A DNA stretch of 64,000 nt from Letharia columbiana (GCF_014066305.1 NW_023501041.1:372001-436000), one strand, 5' to 3'. Shown: positions 15,822 to 26,490, counted from the stretch's first letter. Translations and numbers: made by a program. The notes: a model not told the origin generated them from the sequence alone.

Positions 15822-17010
15822 TATTATTTTACTACTTATATAATTATAATACTTCTTAGAAATATACGAGTATATTAAGAAGTTTTAAAGAGATATAAAA
15901 TAATAGAAAAGACTTATTATATATTATATATTACGATAGCGTATTCTAGAGATATATTTTAAATTAATAAGAAAGGTATAAAAACCCTCTAAATTAAATA
16001 ATCTATATAAGAATTCGCTAGATAATATTATCGAGGAATTAAACTTTATAAGCGCTTTAAGAGAAGTTATATTAAGGTTTATTAATACTAAATTATTTAA
16101 GAGGTTAAATTTAAATTTACTCGAAGATAACGAGAAGATCTCGCGAGTTATTAAGAAATAATTAATATATAAAATAACTAAATAGAAAGAAATTGATTTA
16201 ATAAATAATAATTAGAACTCGAATCTCTCTAAGCTTAAAATATAAATACTTTATATCTCGATAAGTAGGGAGGATAGATAAAAAAGGTTAAACTTTAATA
16301 TATCGTTTATAGCTTTACTATAGTAAATAAGAGAAAAAACGATTTACGAAGAGAATAAGTATTTATAAATTAATAAAGTTATATTAAATAGAGAGGAAAA
16401 ATATAAAGAATATATAGCGTAGTAAATAGAATAGGGAGGGTTAGTCTCTTTATTTACTAGGCGAATTAAATAAGAATTAATAAAGGATTAAGCACCGCTA
16501 TAGCGCTTAAAATTTTAATTATTTAAAAATCTATATTTTAGAGATTATAAATATTATTAATATTACGATAAGATATCGCGATAAATCTTAAATTAATAAC
16601 TTTTATTAGATGCTTAGAGGTATCGAGTTCGATTTAAATTAAATACTCTAGAGACGTCGTTATAATCGGCGATATCGTTTAATTCGAATACGCTATAAAT
16701 ATTAATATTACTAGCGAGATTAGTTAATCTAGAATTTTTATAAATATTATTATAATTAGTAATACTATCTAGCTCGAATAATCTCGAAAATCTTCTTAAT
16801 ATATATTTAATTAATTAAATTAAATTTTTAATAGATATTATTATTATTAATAATATTATTTAACTCGAATAATTTAAAAAACCTATCTTACGTATAGTTT
16901 CTCGAATTTTTAGATATATACTATTAAATTAATAGCTTATAGTCGCTTTAAAATCTAGCTAACTCGAATAAATACTATCTTAACTTATTAAACGCGAAGT
17001 TTATTATATT

Positions 17011-17131
17011 TAATTACTAAACTAGCGAAAAGAATTAGATATAAATAAAGTCTACTTAATAGACTAAATTATACTTATAATATAGACTCGACGAAAATCG
17101 TACGAAAAGGAACTTTTTAGATTTATAGATA
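17011..17131 (+). mobile_element. Small TIR element, truncated copy 3
   Basis: Only the right-hand ~120 bp of the element at 15207-15821 is present, ending in the same terminal repeat (ATTTATAGAT). It abuts the start of the recognisable gypsy integrase relic, so it probably inserted in, or was joined to, the retrotransposon upstream of its zinc-binding region. Confidence 0.65.
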
Positions 17132-17996
17132 TATAAGTATTTAATAATATATATATCGATATTATTTAAGAGATATATAATTAATTATTCTACGACTATT
17201 TCGAAATAGTATATATCTATAAATTACTTAAAAGAAAATATTATTAGCGAGATATAAGGGCTATCGTAGCTATCTACGTTAAGAATTACTATATCTATTA
17301 AAGAATTAAAATATCTCGCGATCGAAAGTATAATTTACTATAATTTCTATTAATCTTATAGAAATAATAGTAAGATATATTAGTCGACTTCGTTATAGAC
17401 TTATCTATATTTAATAACTATAACGCTATTTAGATAGCGATCGATTAGCTTATTAAGAAATATTACTATATAGTTTATTTTAATATCGATAAAGATATTA
17501 TCGCTAAGAAGATAGTTAACTTACTACTTAAAGAAGTATTTCGCTTATATAATCTATCGATCTTAATAATATCGAATTAAGACTTTTAATTCATAGCTAT
17601 TATATAAAAGTCTTTTTACGAGAGACTAGATATTATAGTTAAGCTATTAATAGCCTTTTATTCTAAAATCGATAAATAGATTAAATAAGCGAATTAGAAT
17701 ATAAAGCGTTATCTTTAAATATACTATAACTATATATAGAATAACTAAATAAGATAATTATCTATTATCGAGTTCGTTAATAATAATACTATCTTATCGA
17801 CTATTAATATTTCATCTTTCCTCGCGAATAAGAAGTTTTATTCTCGAATAACTTTTAGCTTAAATACTATCGACTATAAGATTATATATAAGCGTCTTAA
17901 TACTACTTAGGCGAAGGATATTACGAACTATATGAAATAAGTTCTTAAATATATTTAAAGTAATATAGATCGCGCTTAGAAGGCTATAGTTATATA

Positions 17997-18169
17997 AATT
18001 ACGAGCGTATTCTTAATATATTACTTACTACTTAGTCCTATGGCTAGCGGGCCTTAACGGAGGTATCCCCTATTATATCATATCTTCTTCCCACATATAT
18101 AGTTCGATAGTCTTATTATTCTAGTTCTATCTCACTTATACTGATATCGCATCTATGCTAGTCCTGATA
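17997..18169 (+). repeat. LTR copy B (5' LTR of the inserted element)
   Basis: 173 bp, same length as copy C at 19370-19542. The outer half is RIP-mutated (GTATTCTTAATATATT where copy C has GTACCCTTGACACACT), the middle is nearly intact. It is followed by the post-LTR sequence TTATAATAAGGCTCC that also follows copy A. Confidence 0.85.
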
Positions 18170-19369
18170 TTATAATAAGGCTCCTTTATACACTCGATAA
18201 AGAGAAATATATACGGGCCAATTAACGCACACTCACGCCTATTCGAATTAGCGGATAAATAATTAATAAATAAACGCGCTGATAAGGGCTTTGTTAAGAT
18301 ACTAACTTAAGATCAAGATATTACGACCGATTAAGGTTAAGATAGGAACTTGAGGCATCGTATCCTTAAGTTAGTCCACTAAACGGGTAATTCGTTTCGG
18401 TATAACGGAACGGCCTCTGGACAGTAGGAGGGATAAAGCACCGCTGGACCATTCGTACTGCAAGCGAATCACAAAGAAGTTGACAGACAACACCACCCCA
18501 CCACAGTGAGCCTGCTGCAATAGCGACGGGAACAGCCCCGAAACGACTCGATTCGACCTCTTCACTAAGCATGTCGATAACACACATAGTGAGCCTGCTA
18601 CAAGGGCATATGCGGCATTTACATAGTGAGCCTGCTACCAAATGACATTCAACACATTCGATTCTTTCCCTATCTTCTTACCAAATCCCACGAATCAACA
18701 AGTGCTTGAGTTACGGGAGTCATCTACGTCAGTCAGGTCATTGGCTGCTGAGTACTCGCTATGGCAGCTTAGGACGGATACATGGGACTGGCAGCTTAGG
18801 ACGGGTAGGCCTACGGGGTACTGGCAGTCGAAGCGGGTACGTGGGATCGGCAGTCGAAGCGGTAGGCTTACAAAGCGGATGGATGCAGTGGACAACTACC
18901 AAGCAAGATAGCTACGAGTTGAGACAAAGGATGCAATGGATTTTTGATGGCAAGAGCATGGGAGACACAGGGCAAATCTACAGTGCAGCTCCCAGGCCAG
19001 GCTGCCAACGGGTGTTGGAGGTGGATTCATGACACATGCATGCGTTGGATTTTCTTCAATTCTATCGAAGGATTATGACAAGAAGACTGGACAAGGAGAA
19101 GAACTCGGAGAATCTTGCTGGCACGCAGGCAAGATATGGCCAATATCTCCAGGATCTCTGCAGGACAATGTGGGTATGGCAGGCATGGATGGCACAGTCA
19201 AGACCAGCATGCGATCCGATGTTTTCGACTACTACCACTACACCTCGGCAAATCTTCTCCGGTCGAGGCCTACACGGACTATGGATGTTTGGAGACACAG
19301 GGCAAGCAATGGGCGTGCATCTCCGGTCTACCAGCCATGGGGGCCATGGCTATTGAGAGGGGGGGGTAG

Positions 19370-19542
19370 TGTTACGAGCGTACCCTTGACACACTACTCA
19401 CCACTCAGCCCTATAGCTAGCGGGCCTTGGCGGAGACATCCCCTATTATATCATGCCTTCTTCCTACCTACATAGTTCGATAGCCTTATTATTCTAGTTC
19501 TATCTCACCTATACTAATATCGCATCTATACTAATTCTAATA
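19370..19542 (+). repeat. LTR copy C (3' LTR of the inserted element)
   Basis: Begins TGTTACGAGCG directly after the polypurine tract and TAG. The inner part is intact; the outer part near 19500-19542 is RIP-mutated and ends TTCTAATA where copy A has TTCTGACA. Confidence 0.85.
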
Positions 19543-20270
19543 ATATAAGCTAATAAGTATTAATAAAAGGTTACTTTTTAAATAGACGATAAGATCTTTT
19601 TAAATAGTAAGAATATTATCTTTAATCGCCCTTCCCGCAAACTAAACTATAAGAGACTTAATTTATTCGAGATTATAGATCTTATAAGAATCTTATATTA
19701 TCTAAAACTTTCGCTAATTATAAGAATCTACGACGTCTTTTATCTTAATCTCTTAAATCTTATAGTAAATAACTTCTTATTAGAGTAGATAAACTCTTCG
19801 CCGAAGTATATTACTATTAATAATCGAATCGAATAGATTATTAAAGAAATACTTAGCTTTAAATTAATCTATAGCCGTTTTAAGTATAAAGTTAAGTGGG
19901 AAAATCTCGATAATAACCTCAACTAATATAATACGAACGGCGGTGAATTCGAAAATTGCTAGAATCTGGTAAACGACTTTCATAAGCGATATCTCGAAGA
20001 GTCTTATCTATAAAGAAATTAGGGCGAGGGGCCTTCAATAGCGATAGCGTTCTCGGGCCGGAACTACCTCAAACACTCCATTTTCAGTCGAATTAAAATC
20101 GTTCGATGTCTTTATAATAGCCTCATTTTTTCTAAAACCGAGAATCGATCCCTTAGATCTATATTAATCGGGAATTATCTTATATATAACCTTCCGCGTA
20201 GATCCCCGTTGCTAATAATATGTGCTAGGGCGCGGGGCTACTCAGTAGTGGAAAACTTGCCGAGAATATA

Positions 20271-20432
20271 AGAAGACTAAGAAGACTGAGAAGACTGAGA
20301 AGACTGAGAAGACTGAGAAGACTGAGAAGACTGAGAAGACTGAGAAGACTGAGAAGACTGAGAAGACTAAGAAGACTGAGAAGACTGAGAAGACTGAGAA
20401 GACTGAGAAGATTAAGAAGACTAAGAAGATTA
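20271..20432 (+). repeat. 9 bp minisatellite (AGAAGACTG)n
   Basis: About 18 tandem copies of AGAAGACTG, most identical, with a few C-to-T or G-to-A changes at the edges. One frame would read (KTE)n, another (RRL)n; the third has stops. It sits just downstream of the gypsy chromodomain relic in a stretch (19.9-20.55 kb) that is less RIP-mutated than its surroundings. Confidence 0.9.
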
Positions 20433-20668
20433 CTACTATATAGTATTAATTCTATTAAGAGAGAATTCTCTAAACCTCTCTACCCTTCGAAAGCTCTTCG
20501 AGAACCCTTCGAAGGCTTCTACCGGAGGGGCCGTTCTCGTAAGCTCGAAATTATTTATAATACTTATTTTAAGATCGATATAAGATTATTCGCTTCGTTA
20601 AGATTATAACTATAATTTCTTTAAAGAAATTTCTTATAACGATTATTAATTATAAATCGAAGTTACTT

Positions 20669-21226
20669 TATCTATAAATTTGAAAAGTAAATTTTTATAC
20701 GATTTACGCCGAGTTCGTATTATAAGTATAATTTAATCTATTTAATAGACTTTATTTATATTTAACTCTTTTCGTTAGTTCTACTAGTTTAGTAACTTTA
20801 AAAAATTTTTAATAACTTTAAAATTTTTACGTAATATACTTTAATATACTTTAAGTACTATTCTATATATATATAATATTAATATATATTATTATTAATA
20901 TATATATTATTATACGCTATATTAGAGTATTATCTACGCGATTAATTTTATTAAATTATCTAATTCTATAGCTAAATTTAAGTTAACGTTAATACTTATT
21001 ATCGTAGAATCTTATCGTCGTAATATCGATTATTAAAACTTTTTTTTTTTATACGTATTATTATTAAATTAATAGAATTAACGGAAAAGATTAGAATAGT
21101 TACTAAATCGGCGGAATTTAGGCGAATTCTAATTAGATTTACTAATCTAACGAATTTTGTAATTTCCGCGACACACGCGCGATTAGCAATTTCAAATTTT
21201 GTAGAAACTTTTCAGATTTGCAGATG
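20669..21226 (-). mobile_element. Small TIR element, copy 2 (inverted)
   Basis: Reverse complement of most of the element at 15207-15821, with terminal repeats TATCTATAAATTTGAAAAG at the left and the complement of CATCTGCAAATCTGAAAAG at the right. The right terminus here looks least mutated and is probably closest to the original TIR. It is shorter than copy 1 by about 57 bp. Confidence 0.7.
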
Positions 21227-21239
21227 TTATAAATAGTCT

Positions 21240-22593
21240 TAAGATCTTTATACCGAATCGCTATATATAATAAAGTCTCGAAGTTAAGTTAATCCTTAAT
21301 TTAAGGCTAATCGGCCGTTATATACTAATCTTTCATAACGTGAAATACGTAATCTAAGGCGTCTTATAATTCTATACTAATAGGCTCTTATAAGAATCGC
21401 TCTTTCTAAAGACGTATTTAATATACGAGATCATCACATAAATCCTCGACAACCTCTCGTTAAAGATGAAAATAACTTATTTCGACTTTTCCGTAAACGC
21501 GTTTCAGAGCGCCGAGATATATATTATAAATATCGAATATAGGGCGTTTAATATCGGGATCTGAAGTACCGAGCTTAAAGATATCTATTTACGTCTCGAT
21601 AATACGTATAGAATTAATACCTTCGAGAGTAGTTTAAGAAAGATTTTAAGATATCGTAGGCTGAGATTAAGATTATAATGCGATACCTGTATCGCACGAA
21701 GGTAATCGACGTTATTATCGACTTTAAGCTTTTCTCTAAGATCGTAGCTGATTTTAAGAGTGTAACTATGAGAGAGCGCGCTCGGTATTTTGTTTTTGAT
21801 GATTCTTTTAATATCGATTTGCAGTACGTCGAGCTATAGAGGATACGAGGCTAAAGTTAAGAATTAATTAAGACATATTAGAAATAGAGATAGAGAGAAA
21901 TAGAGAAAATTAGAGAAGAAATTAATATTCTTAGTTAAGACTTACTAAATTCTTAGTTACTTTCTAATAAGATAAGAGTTTTCTAGAATAGTCTTATAGC
22001 GAGGCTTAATATAGAAGTAATTTTATTCTTAAGCTAGAGAGAAAGTAAGCTTTTTAATAACTTTAAAGATCTTTCGAAGCTATATTAATATATATATAGA
22101 TTACGTTATCGCTATTATAAAATATAATTAATATTAGCTAAATAATATACTATAGAGAAGACTATATTAAAATTACTTGATATTAAATTAGAGTTTTTAG
22201 CGCTTACGACTCGATTCGATTTAGAAACTCTTAATTAATTATATCGTATTATTTTACTAATATTCTATCCGCTTAAATACGAATTCGGAAATTACTATTA
22301 TTTATATCTACGTTTATAGATATAGTTTTCGTTATATTATATCGATTTTCTCTTAACTAGACTCTCTATATACGTATATATCTCGGCTAGCGACGTCGCT
22401 ATAGCGTAAATATAAAAAGCTACTATCGTCTCTAATATCTCTAACGAAGAAAGGTACGATGCTAGGGTTCCCGGATACGATTATTTCTTTACTACTTTTA
22501 TTATTTTTCAGACGTTAAGCGTATATATATACTTATTTTTCTATCTTTTCACTTATTAATTATAGAATATAATTTAACGAAGAAGGGGAATAG
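21240..22593. repeat. Partly RIP-mutated relic between gypsy remains and LTR D
   Basis: Moderately AT-rich. A frame on the + strand stays open from about 21660 to 21839; its first ATG at 21678 gives 53 residues beginning MRYLYRTKVIDVI. It looks coding-like but I cannot assign it. The last 17 bases (AACGAAGAAGGGGAATAG) form a polypurine tract for the LTR that follows. Confidence 0.45.
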
Positions 22594-22757
22594 TATTACG
22601 AGCGTATTCTTAATATATTTCTTAGTCCTATAGCTAGCGAGCCTTAACGAAGATATTTCCTATTATATTATACCTTCTTTTCATCTATATAGTTCGATAT
22701 CTTAGTTATCTTATTTAATATACCTATATTAATATTATATCTATATCGATTCTAATA
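22594..22757 (+). mobile_element. LTR copy D (3' LTR)
   Basis: About 164 bp, from TATTACGAGCG to TTCTAATA, colinear with copies A-C and RIP-mutated. It is preceded by a polypurine tract, so it is a 3' LTR, possibly that of the gypsy element whose integrase lies at 17150-20010. Its 5' partner was not found in this window. Confidence 0.75.
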
Positions 22758-23274
22758 GTCTATTTAGCGAATAAACGATCTCGTTTCTTAGCCTACTATA
22801 GTTCTATCTCCGAGTATTCTTCGGCGGAATTCTCGAGACGGCTATATTCTCTAATATTTAGAGAGGTTATAGTAATAATAAGTAGATATAGCGAAAGACT
22901 AAAATCTCGATTAATGGCTAATCGGGCTTATAACCTATTAATAATATAATAGGCTATGTCTAATACAATTAGGGCTAGGGCTATATATGAATGCTATATA
23001 AATAGATCGCATATATAGATAGATAGAACATAAGGAAAGAACTTTATGCAGTGGGCATAGGCCTAATATAAATGCAAAAAGTCGCTTGCCAAATCACTAA
23101 AGATTCGTCCCTTCGAGTCATCCGATTTCGGCTTGTGGCCCATAGTAAATCGGATCACTTCGGGGGATACATCTCAGCCTTCCAGGCGTGTTAGTTCCAC
23201 ATATGCGCCAAGTGGACTGATTACCCTGGCACACCATAGCCATAGCTATATGGCTGTTCCCCATGGCTATGTTA
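22758..23274. other. Transition from AT-rich block to normal DNA
   Basis: AT-richness fades between about 22.8 and 23.0 kb; CpA and TpG return by 23.03 kb. No gene or recognisable element seen. Confidence 0.5.
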
Positions 23275-23490
23275 CCCATGGCTACTGTTGCCAATAACTA
23301 TGTCACCCATGGCTACTGTTGCCAATGGCTATGTCACCCATGGCTACTGTTGCCAATGGCTATGTCACCCATGGCTACTGTTGCCCATGGCTATATTACC
23401 CATGGCTATGTTTGCCCATGGCTATATGGCTGTAGCCCCCAGCCACATTGTGGCTAATGGCCATAAGCCGTGGCTAATGGCCATAAGCCG
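23275..23490. repeat. 31 bp minisatellite and 20 bp duplication
   Basis: Four copies of a 31 bp unit start at 23281, 23312, 23343 and 23374 (core GGCTACTGTTGCCAATGGC), themselves built of half-units around CCATGGCTA. Degenerate half-units continue to 23430. A 20 bp unit (TGGCTAATGGCCATAAGCCG) then occurs twice at 23451 and 23471. The period is not a multiple of three and the short frames across it are not credible genes. Confidence 0.85.
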
Positions 23491-23774
23491 TCAAAACCAA
23501 CAATAAATATCCTGCTGCCGTAGGCTTTCATAGATTCTATATCCTTTGCTACTCACATAGTAGAACTGTTCCGTTCAACCATTCCCGAACTACTAGTGGG
23601 CCCCTTTCGACACTCCAAAGGCTAGCCAACCCATCGCCCGCATCTCAAACCCTTAGACAAGCCCGAACTCCCATTCACGGACCGTACCGTGCCAAACACG
23701 TGTACAACGAGCCGTGTCTCGAGGAATTCGTGCAGCCCTATTACGAAGTGCAGGGTTCGTACGAGTCAAAATGA

Positions 23775-24241
23775 GGGTAAATTACAAATTCATACCCCTA
23801 ATTTTATGAATCGGTAATTTGCCATTCCTTAGGGTATGAAAATGTAATTTACCATAGTGCGCTGAGGTTAGGTCTTCGGGGGTTGCGAAATCAGGCCGGA
23901 CCGGCCCCGGGAGCCCCGAACTGAAGACCTCTAGGGTTCGCCGTGTAACTCGTCGAAATCTCGCTCCGGGGCTGAGGCGAGCTCTTAAATCCCCAACTCA
24001 CCCCAATCCGCGATAAATTTAGGGTTCAATTTTCTAGGGGCTTTTTAAGGCTCCCGGGGCTTCTTTAGGGACGTTAAGTGCCGGGCACTTAAAGACGTAG
24101 TTTAATAAATTACAAATTCATACCCCAAAGAATGGTAAATTACATTTTCATACCCCAAGATTTGGTGGAGGGGTATGAAAATGTAATTAGGGGTATGAAT
24201 TTAGGATCCAAGGTTTTGGGGTATGAATTTGTAATTTACCC
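23775..24241. mobile_element. 467 bp TIR element with 10 bp target duplication (MULE-like MITE)
   Basis: Perfect 24 bp terminal inverted repeats (23775-23798 and 24218-24241, outer bases GGGTAAATTACAAATTC) are flanked by an exact 10 bp duplication GTCAAAATGA (23765-23774 and 24242-24251). A 9-11 bp duplication is typical of Mutator-like elements. Inside each TIR lies a second inverted set of the same motif (GGTATGAAAATGTAATTTACC near 23835 and its complement near 24130), giving nested arms. The interior is GC-rich with no open frame. No RIP signature and identical TIRs suggest a recent insertion. Confidence 0.88.
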
Positions 24242-24526
24242 GTCAAAATGACCTGTTATCTCGTCGTACACCGGGGAACTTTTCTCAGCATTAAAGAGCC
24301 TTCATCTAATTGAGGTTGCACTGGAAGAGTTCGAAGAAAGCGAGCTTATTGCAGTTGAGTCATCGAAAGCACCTGCTCTGAGATGGAAAGGTTGGCAGTG
24401 TCTGAATGTACAATCATTGCCGCAGGGCCAGCAGAGGCGTATTGTTTTTTGGAGCAGCGTCCACGACAGCACCAAGCCTACAGACCCCTCTCACGTCGAC
24501 TTGCCGACTACATGGCCTTCTTGCTG

Positions 24527-25633
24527 CTACGAGGGGGGCTGGTATCTCTGCTTCTGTCGCTGCAGCTTGTCCATCGCCTCCCTCAGTCTCATATTCAAGA
24601 AAGCAACCATAGTCTCATACGTATGGCTCTCATAGCCCATTTCCGACGACGAAAACTTGCCTTGAAACTTCATCAACAGTGTATTCAACTTTTGCAGCTC
24701 CATCAGTACAATCTCTATCCGCAACCGTTCCTCGTCCTCCGCATCCATAGTGTATCCTCCAATCGTGACGCGAGAGGAGGCGGCGGAGATGTCAGCGAGG
24801 AATGTCCAGGAGGAAGAGGTGAGGTCGATGTGGGCGGCATATAGCGATAGGTATTTTGCCACCAAGGCCGCGAAGAGCATGACGAGGGTGCTGTCCTCGG
24901 TACATGTGCAATTCAGCAATGCCTCGCCCCGAGCGGTCACTTCTTTGCTGCAGCTCAACGTCGCTTCGAGGTTGGGATTGCTGGACCGTCGCGATTGATT
25001 GTGCACCTTTTGCAGGATCTGGGTTATGGAGTCGAAGCAGTTGCAGGTCTGGAGAATGTGGCTGAGTGCCCCGTTCGTTGCGTTGAAGGACTGTTGGTGG
25101 GAAGGTAGTGCAGTCATGCTAATGAAATCGTCTACAAAATCGTCTGAGGTTTCGAACAGAGGATCATCTTTCTCTGAACTAGGCAGACATCCGCGCCAGG
25201 GGGCGAGGAGGTCCGAATCAAAGTCTTGTAACGCGTTCGCTGGACTAGGCCAATTCGACATTGTCGCGTCCATTGGGGATTGTTGGGGGTCATTGTTTGG
25301 TGCGAAAAAGGCCTTTTCGAAGGGTAGTGCCAGAGTCTCTGTTGGCACCATGGTACTGGCCTGAGAGGATGCAGCCGGCTGCCATTCCAAGACTCCTGAG
25401 GATGATGGTGCCGGGCTTGTTGGTGTTGTCGTTGTCGTTGTTGAGCCTGAAGATGACGCCTGGGACTTTGGCGCACGACGCTTGCCCGTTCTTTGAGATG
25501 GACTATAAGTGCATGTTAAGCCTAGCTTCTTGCAGCGAGGGCATATCGGCCTCTCTTTTGTGCATTTCAGCTTGGCAAGATAGCACCCATCGCAGGAGGC
25601 TCGGTACTTGGTGTGGGGCTTCGTTGTGTCCAT
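24527..25633 (-). CDS. AflR-type Zn2Cys6 transcription factor
   Basis: Single-exon gene of 368 residues starting at an ATG at 25633. A fungal binuclear zinc cluster lies near residues 14-41 with the spacing C-x2-C-x6-C-x6-C-x2-C-x6-C, followed by a basic linker ([10 protein letters not shown]) and a Ser/Thr-rich stretch. The C-terminal half (about 195-340) resembles the AflR regulatory domain, with a Cys/Leu-rich stretch around [15 protein letters not shown]. Such proteins are nuclear activators, usually of a neighbouring secondary-metabolite cluster. Here the neighbours are the repeat boundary on one side and a dead reductase on the other, so any target cluster is missing or lies elsewhere. 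The domain call is strong; the pathway is unknown. Confidence 0.85.
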   Translation of the reverse strand: MDTTKPHTKYRASCDGCYLAKLKCTKERPICPRCKKLGLTCTYSPSQRTGKRRAPKSQASSSGSTTTTTTPTSPAPSSSGVLEWQPAASSQASTMVPTETLALPFEKAFFAPNNDPQQSPMDATMSNWPSPANALQDFDSDLLAPWRGCLPSSEKDDPLFETSDDFVDDFISMTALPSHQQSFNATNGALSHILQTCNCFDSITQILQKVHNQSRRSSNPNLEATLSCSKEVTARGEALLNCTCTEDSTLVMLFAALVAKYLSLYAAHIDLTSSSWTFLADISAASSRVTIGGYTMDAEDEERLRIEIVLMELQKLNTLLMKFQGKFSSSEMGYESHTYETMVAFLNMRLREAMDKLQRQKQRYQPPS

Positions 25634-26490
25634 CCTTCGTTGCGGTGAGCGGTGAGTGTCCTTAACAATGTGGTCCTATGCGGTATTTGGCAACATGGTC
25701 GTATTTGGGTGAAGGTGGGGAAGATGTTTGTGTAAGTCGACGTCGAAAGGTACAATGTTGTGTTATGGGTGAAGGCGTTGAGATGGTCGTGCCAGCGGAT
25801 GTTGAAGTCTATGTTTAAGCGTATCATGCTTTCTTTGTTTATGTTTTTAGCTGGGTGAGAAAGTGCTCGGGAATGTCAATCCCGAGATACCTGTTAGATT
25901 GTGAGGGATTATTTTTGCTGCATGTTGAGGTTACTGTGTCCTGACTAAGTTTCATAAAGAAGGGATCCGACTAGTCGAGTAGTGAAGGGTGTGCAGGACT
26001 GTTTTCAATGCATATTAAAAGTAGCTGTATTTTGAAATATTTCAAAAGTATTAAAACAGATCCTAGATCTAGCGCGGACACTAACCCGATCTGAGGGGTG
26101 TACATGCATGACGGCATAATGGGATAAGATGAGTGTTGAGAATTCCCGTTCCCTCTCCCTCATATTCTCAGACCGCCATCTCGGCCTATTCGGACCCTAA
26201 GTAACGTCCGCGATATATCAGTATCATTAATCGTCTTGCATCATGTATCCGCTTCTTACACTTCATATCTCACATGTTAGGTTTGACTTCTTATATCTTA
26301 TTTCTTACCTCTTACTTCTTACATTTCAACATGTCACGCAAGCAGACTCGAAATGCTTTCTCGTCCTATTACGTATACCTTTGTTGAAGCCGAGTCATCT
26401 AACGTACTCAAGTAGTCTTCTTTTGAAAAGTCAAAACTCGATGTTATTTTTCATCATGATTTATCAATCAGCATCGCTTCCTGGAGCCAA
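25634..26490. other. Upstream region of the regulator
   Basis: No gene found. It should hold the promoter of the minus-strand regulator. It contains an 18 bp perfect palindrome at 26030-26047 and a pyrimidine-rich stretch around 26270-26330. Confidence 0.4.
26030..26047. promoter_or_regulatory. 18 bp perfect palindrome
   Basis: TTTTGAAATATTTCAAAA, about 400 bp upstream of the regulator start at 25633. It could be an operator or simply an AT-rich dyad; the sequence alone cannot decide. Confidence 0.25.

Larger units (their letters stand above)
17997..19542 (+). mobile_element. Non-autonomous LTR retrotransposon (TRIM-like) inserted in the integrase relic
   Basis: A 1546 bp element with two 173 bp LTRs (17997-18169 and 19370-19542), a 1200 bp internal region, a polypurine tract just before the 3' LTR (about 19355-19366) and a 5 bp target duplication ATATA (17992-17996 and 19543-19547). 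The internal part from about 18360 is GC-balanced and not RIP-mutated. It holds several overlapping short frames (for example 18642-18911 and 19029-19475) but no gag, protease or polymerase motif I recognise. It must be mobilised by another element. Internal direct repeats include a GTGAGCCTGCT motif three times near 18505, 18590 and 18624, and GGAGACACAGGGCAA twice (about 18961 and 19291). Confidence 0.85.
17150..20010 (+). pseudogene. Ty3/gypsy integrase and chromodomain relic, split by an LTR element
   Basis: Remains of the integrase end of a Ty3/gypsy pol polyprotein, which would insert retrotransposon cDNA. The first part (17150-17996) reads in one frame with RIP stops: a degraded HHCC zinc-binding region (about 17190-17310), then YNLLQFLLIL, DILVDFVIDL and a run matching the DDE core through FNIDKDIIAKK and LIAFYSKIDK, where family members have T-x-D-G-Q. 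The second part (19548-20010) continues with KVTF, DDKIFLNSKNI, PSRKLNYKRL and a chromodomain-like YKVKWENLDNN. Removing 17997-19542 and one ATATA copy rejoins the same frame. Reverse transcriptase was not recognised upstream. Dead gene. Confidence 0.85.
249..22990. repeat. AT-rich RIP-mutated transposon block
   Basis: About 22 kb of very AT-rich DNA in which CpA and TpG are almost missing while CpG, CpT and TpA are common, the expected outcome of RIP (CpA to TpA on both strands). Long reading frames are absent except in the unmutated core at 18.4-19.5 kb. Stretches translate into protein-like strings in which TAA/TAG stand where CAA, CAG or TGG would be. Parts I could resolve are listed separately. 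In 249-4370, 10743-15206 and 15822-17010 I see only relics I cannot assign, including a coding-like stretch near 13.2-15.1 kb. Confidence 0.9.

Noticed and set aside
23263..23506. Two overlapping frames of 64 and 72 codons
   Set aside because: They run through a 31 bp tandem array whose period is not a multiple of three; the proteins are repeat artefacts.
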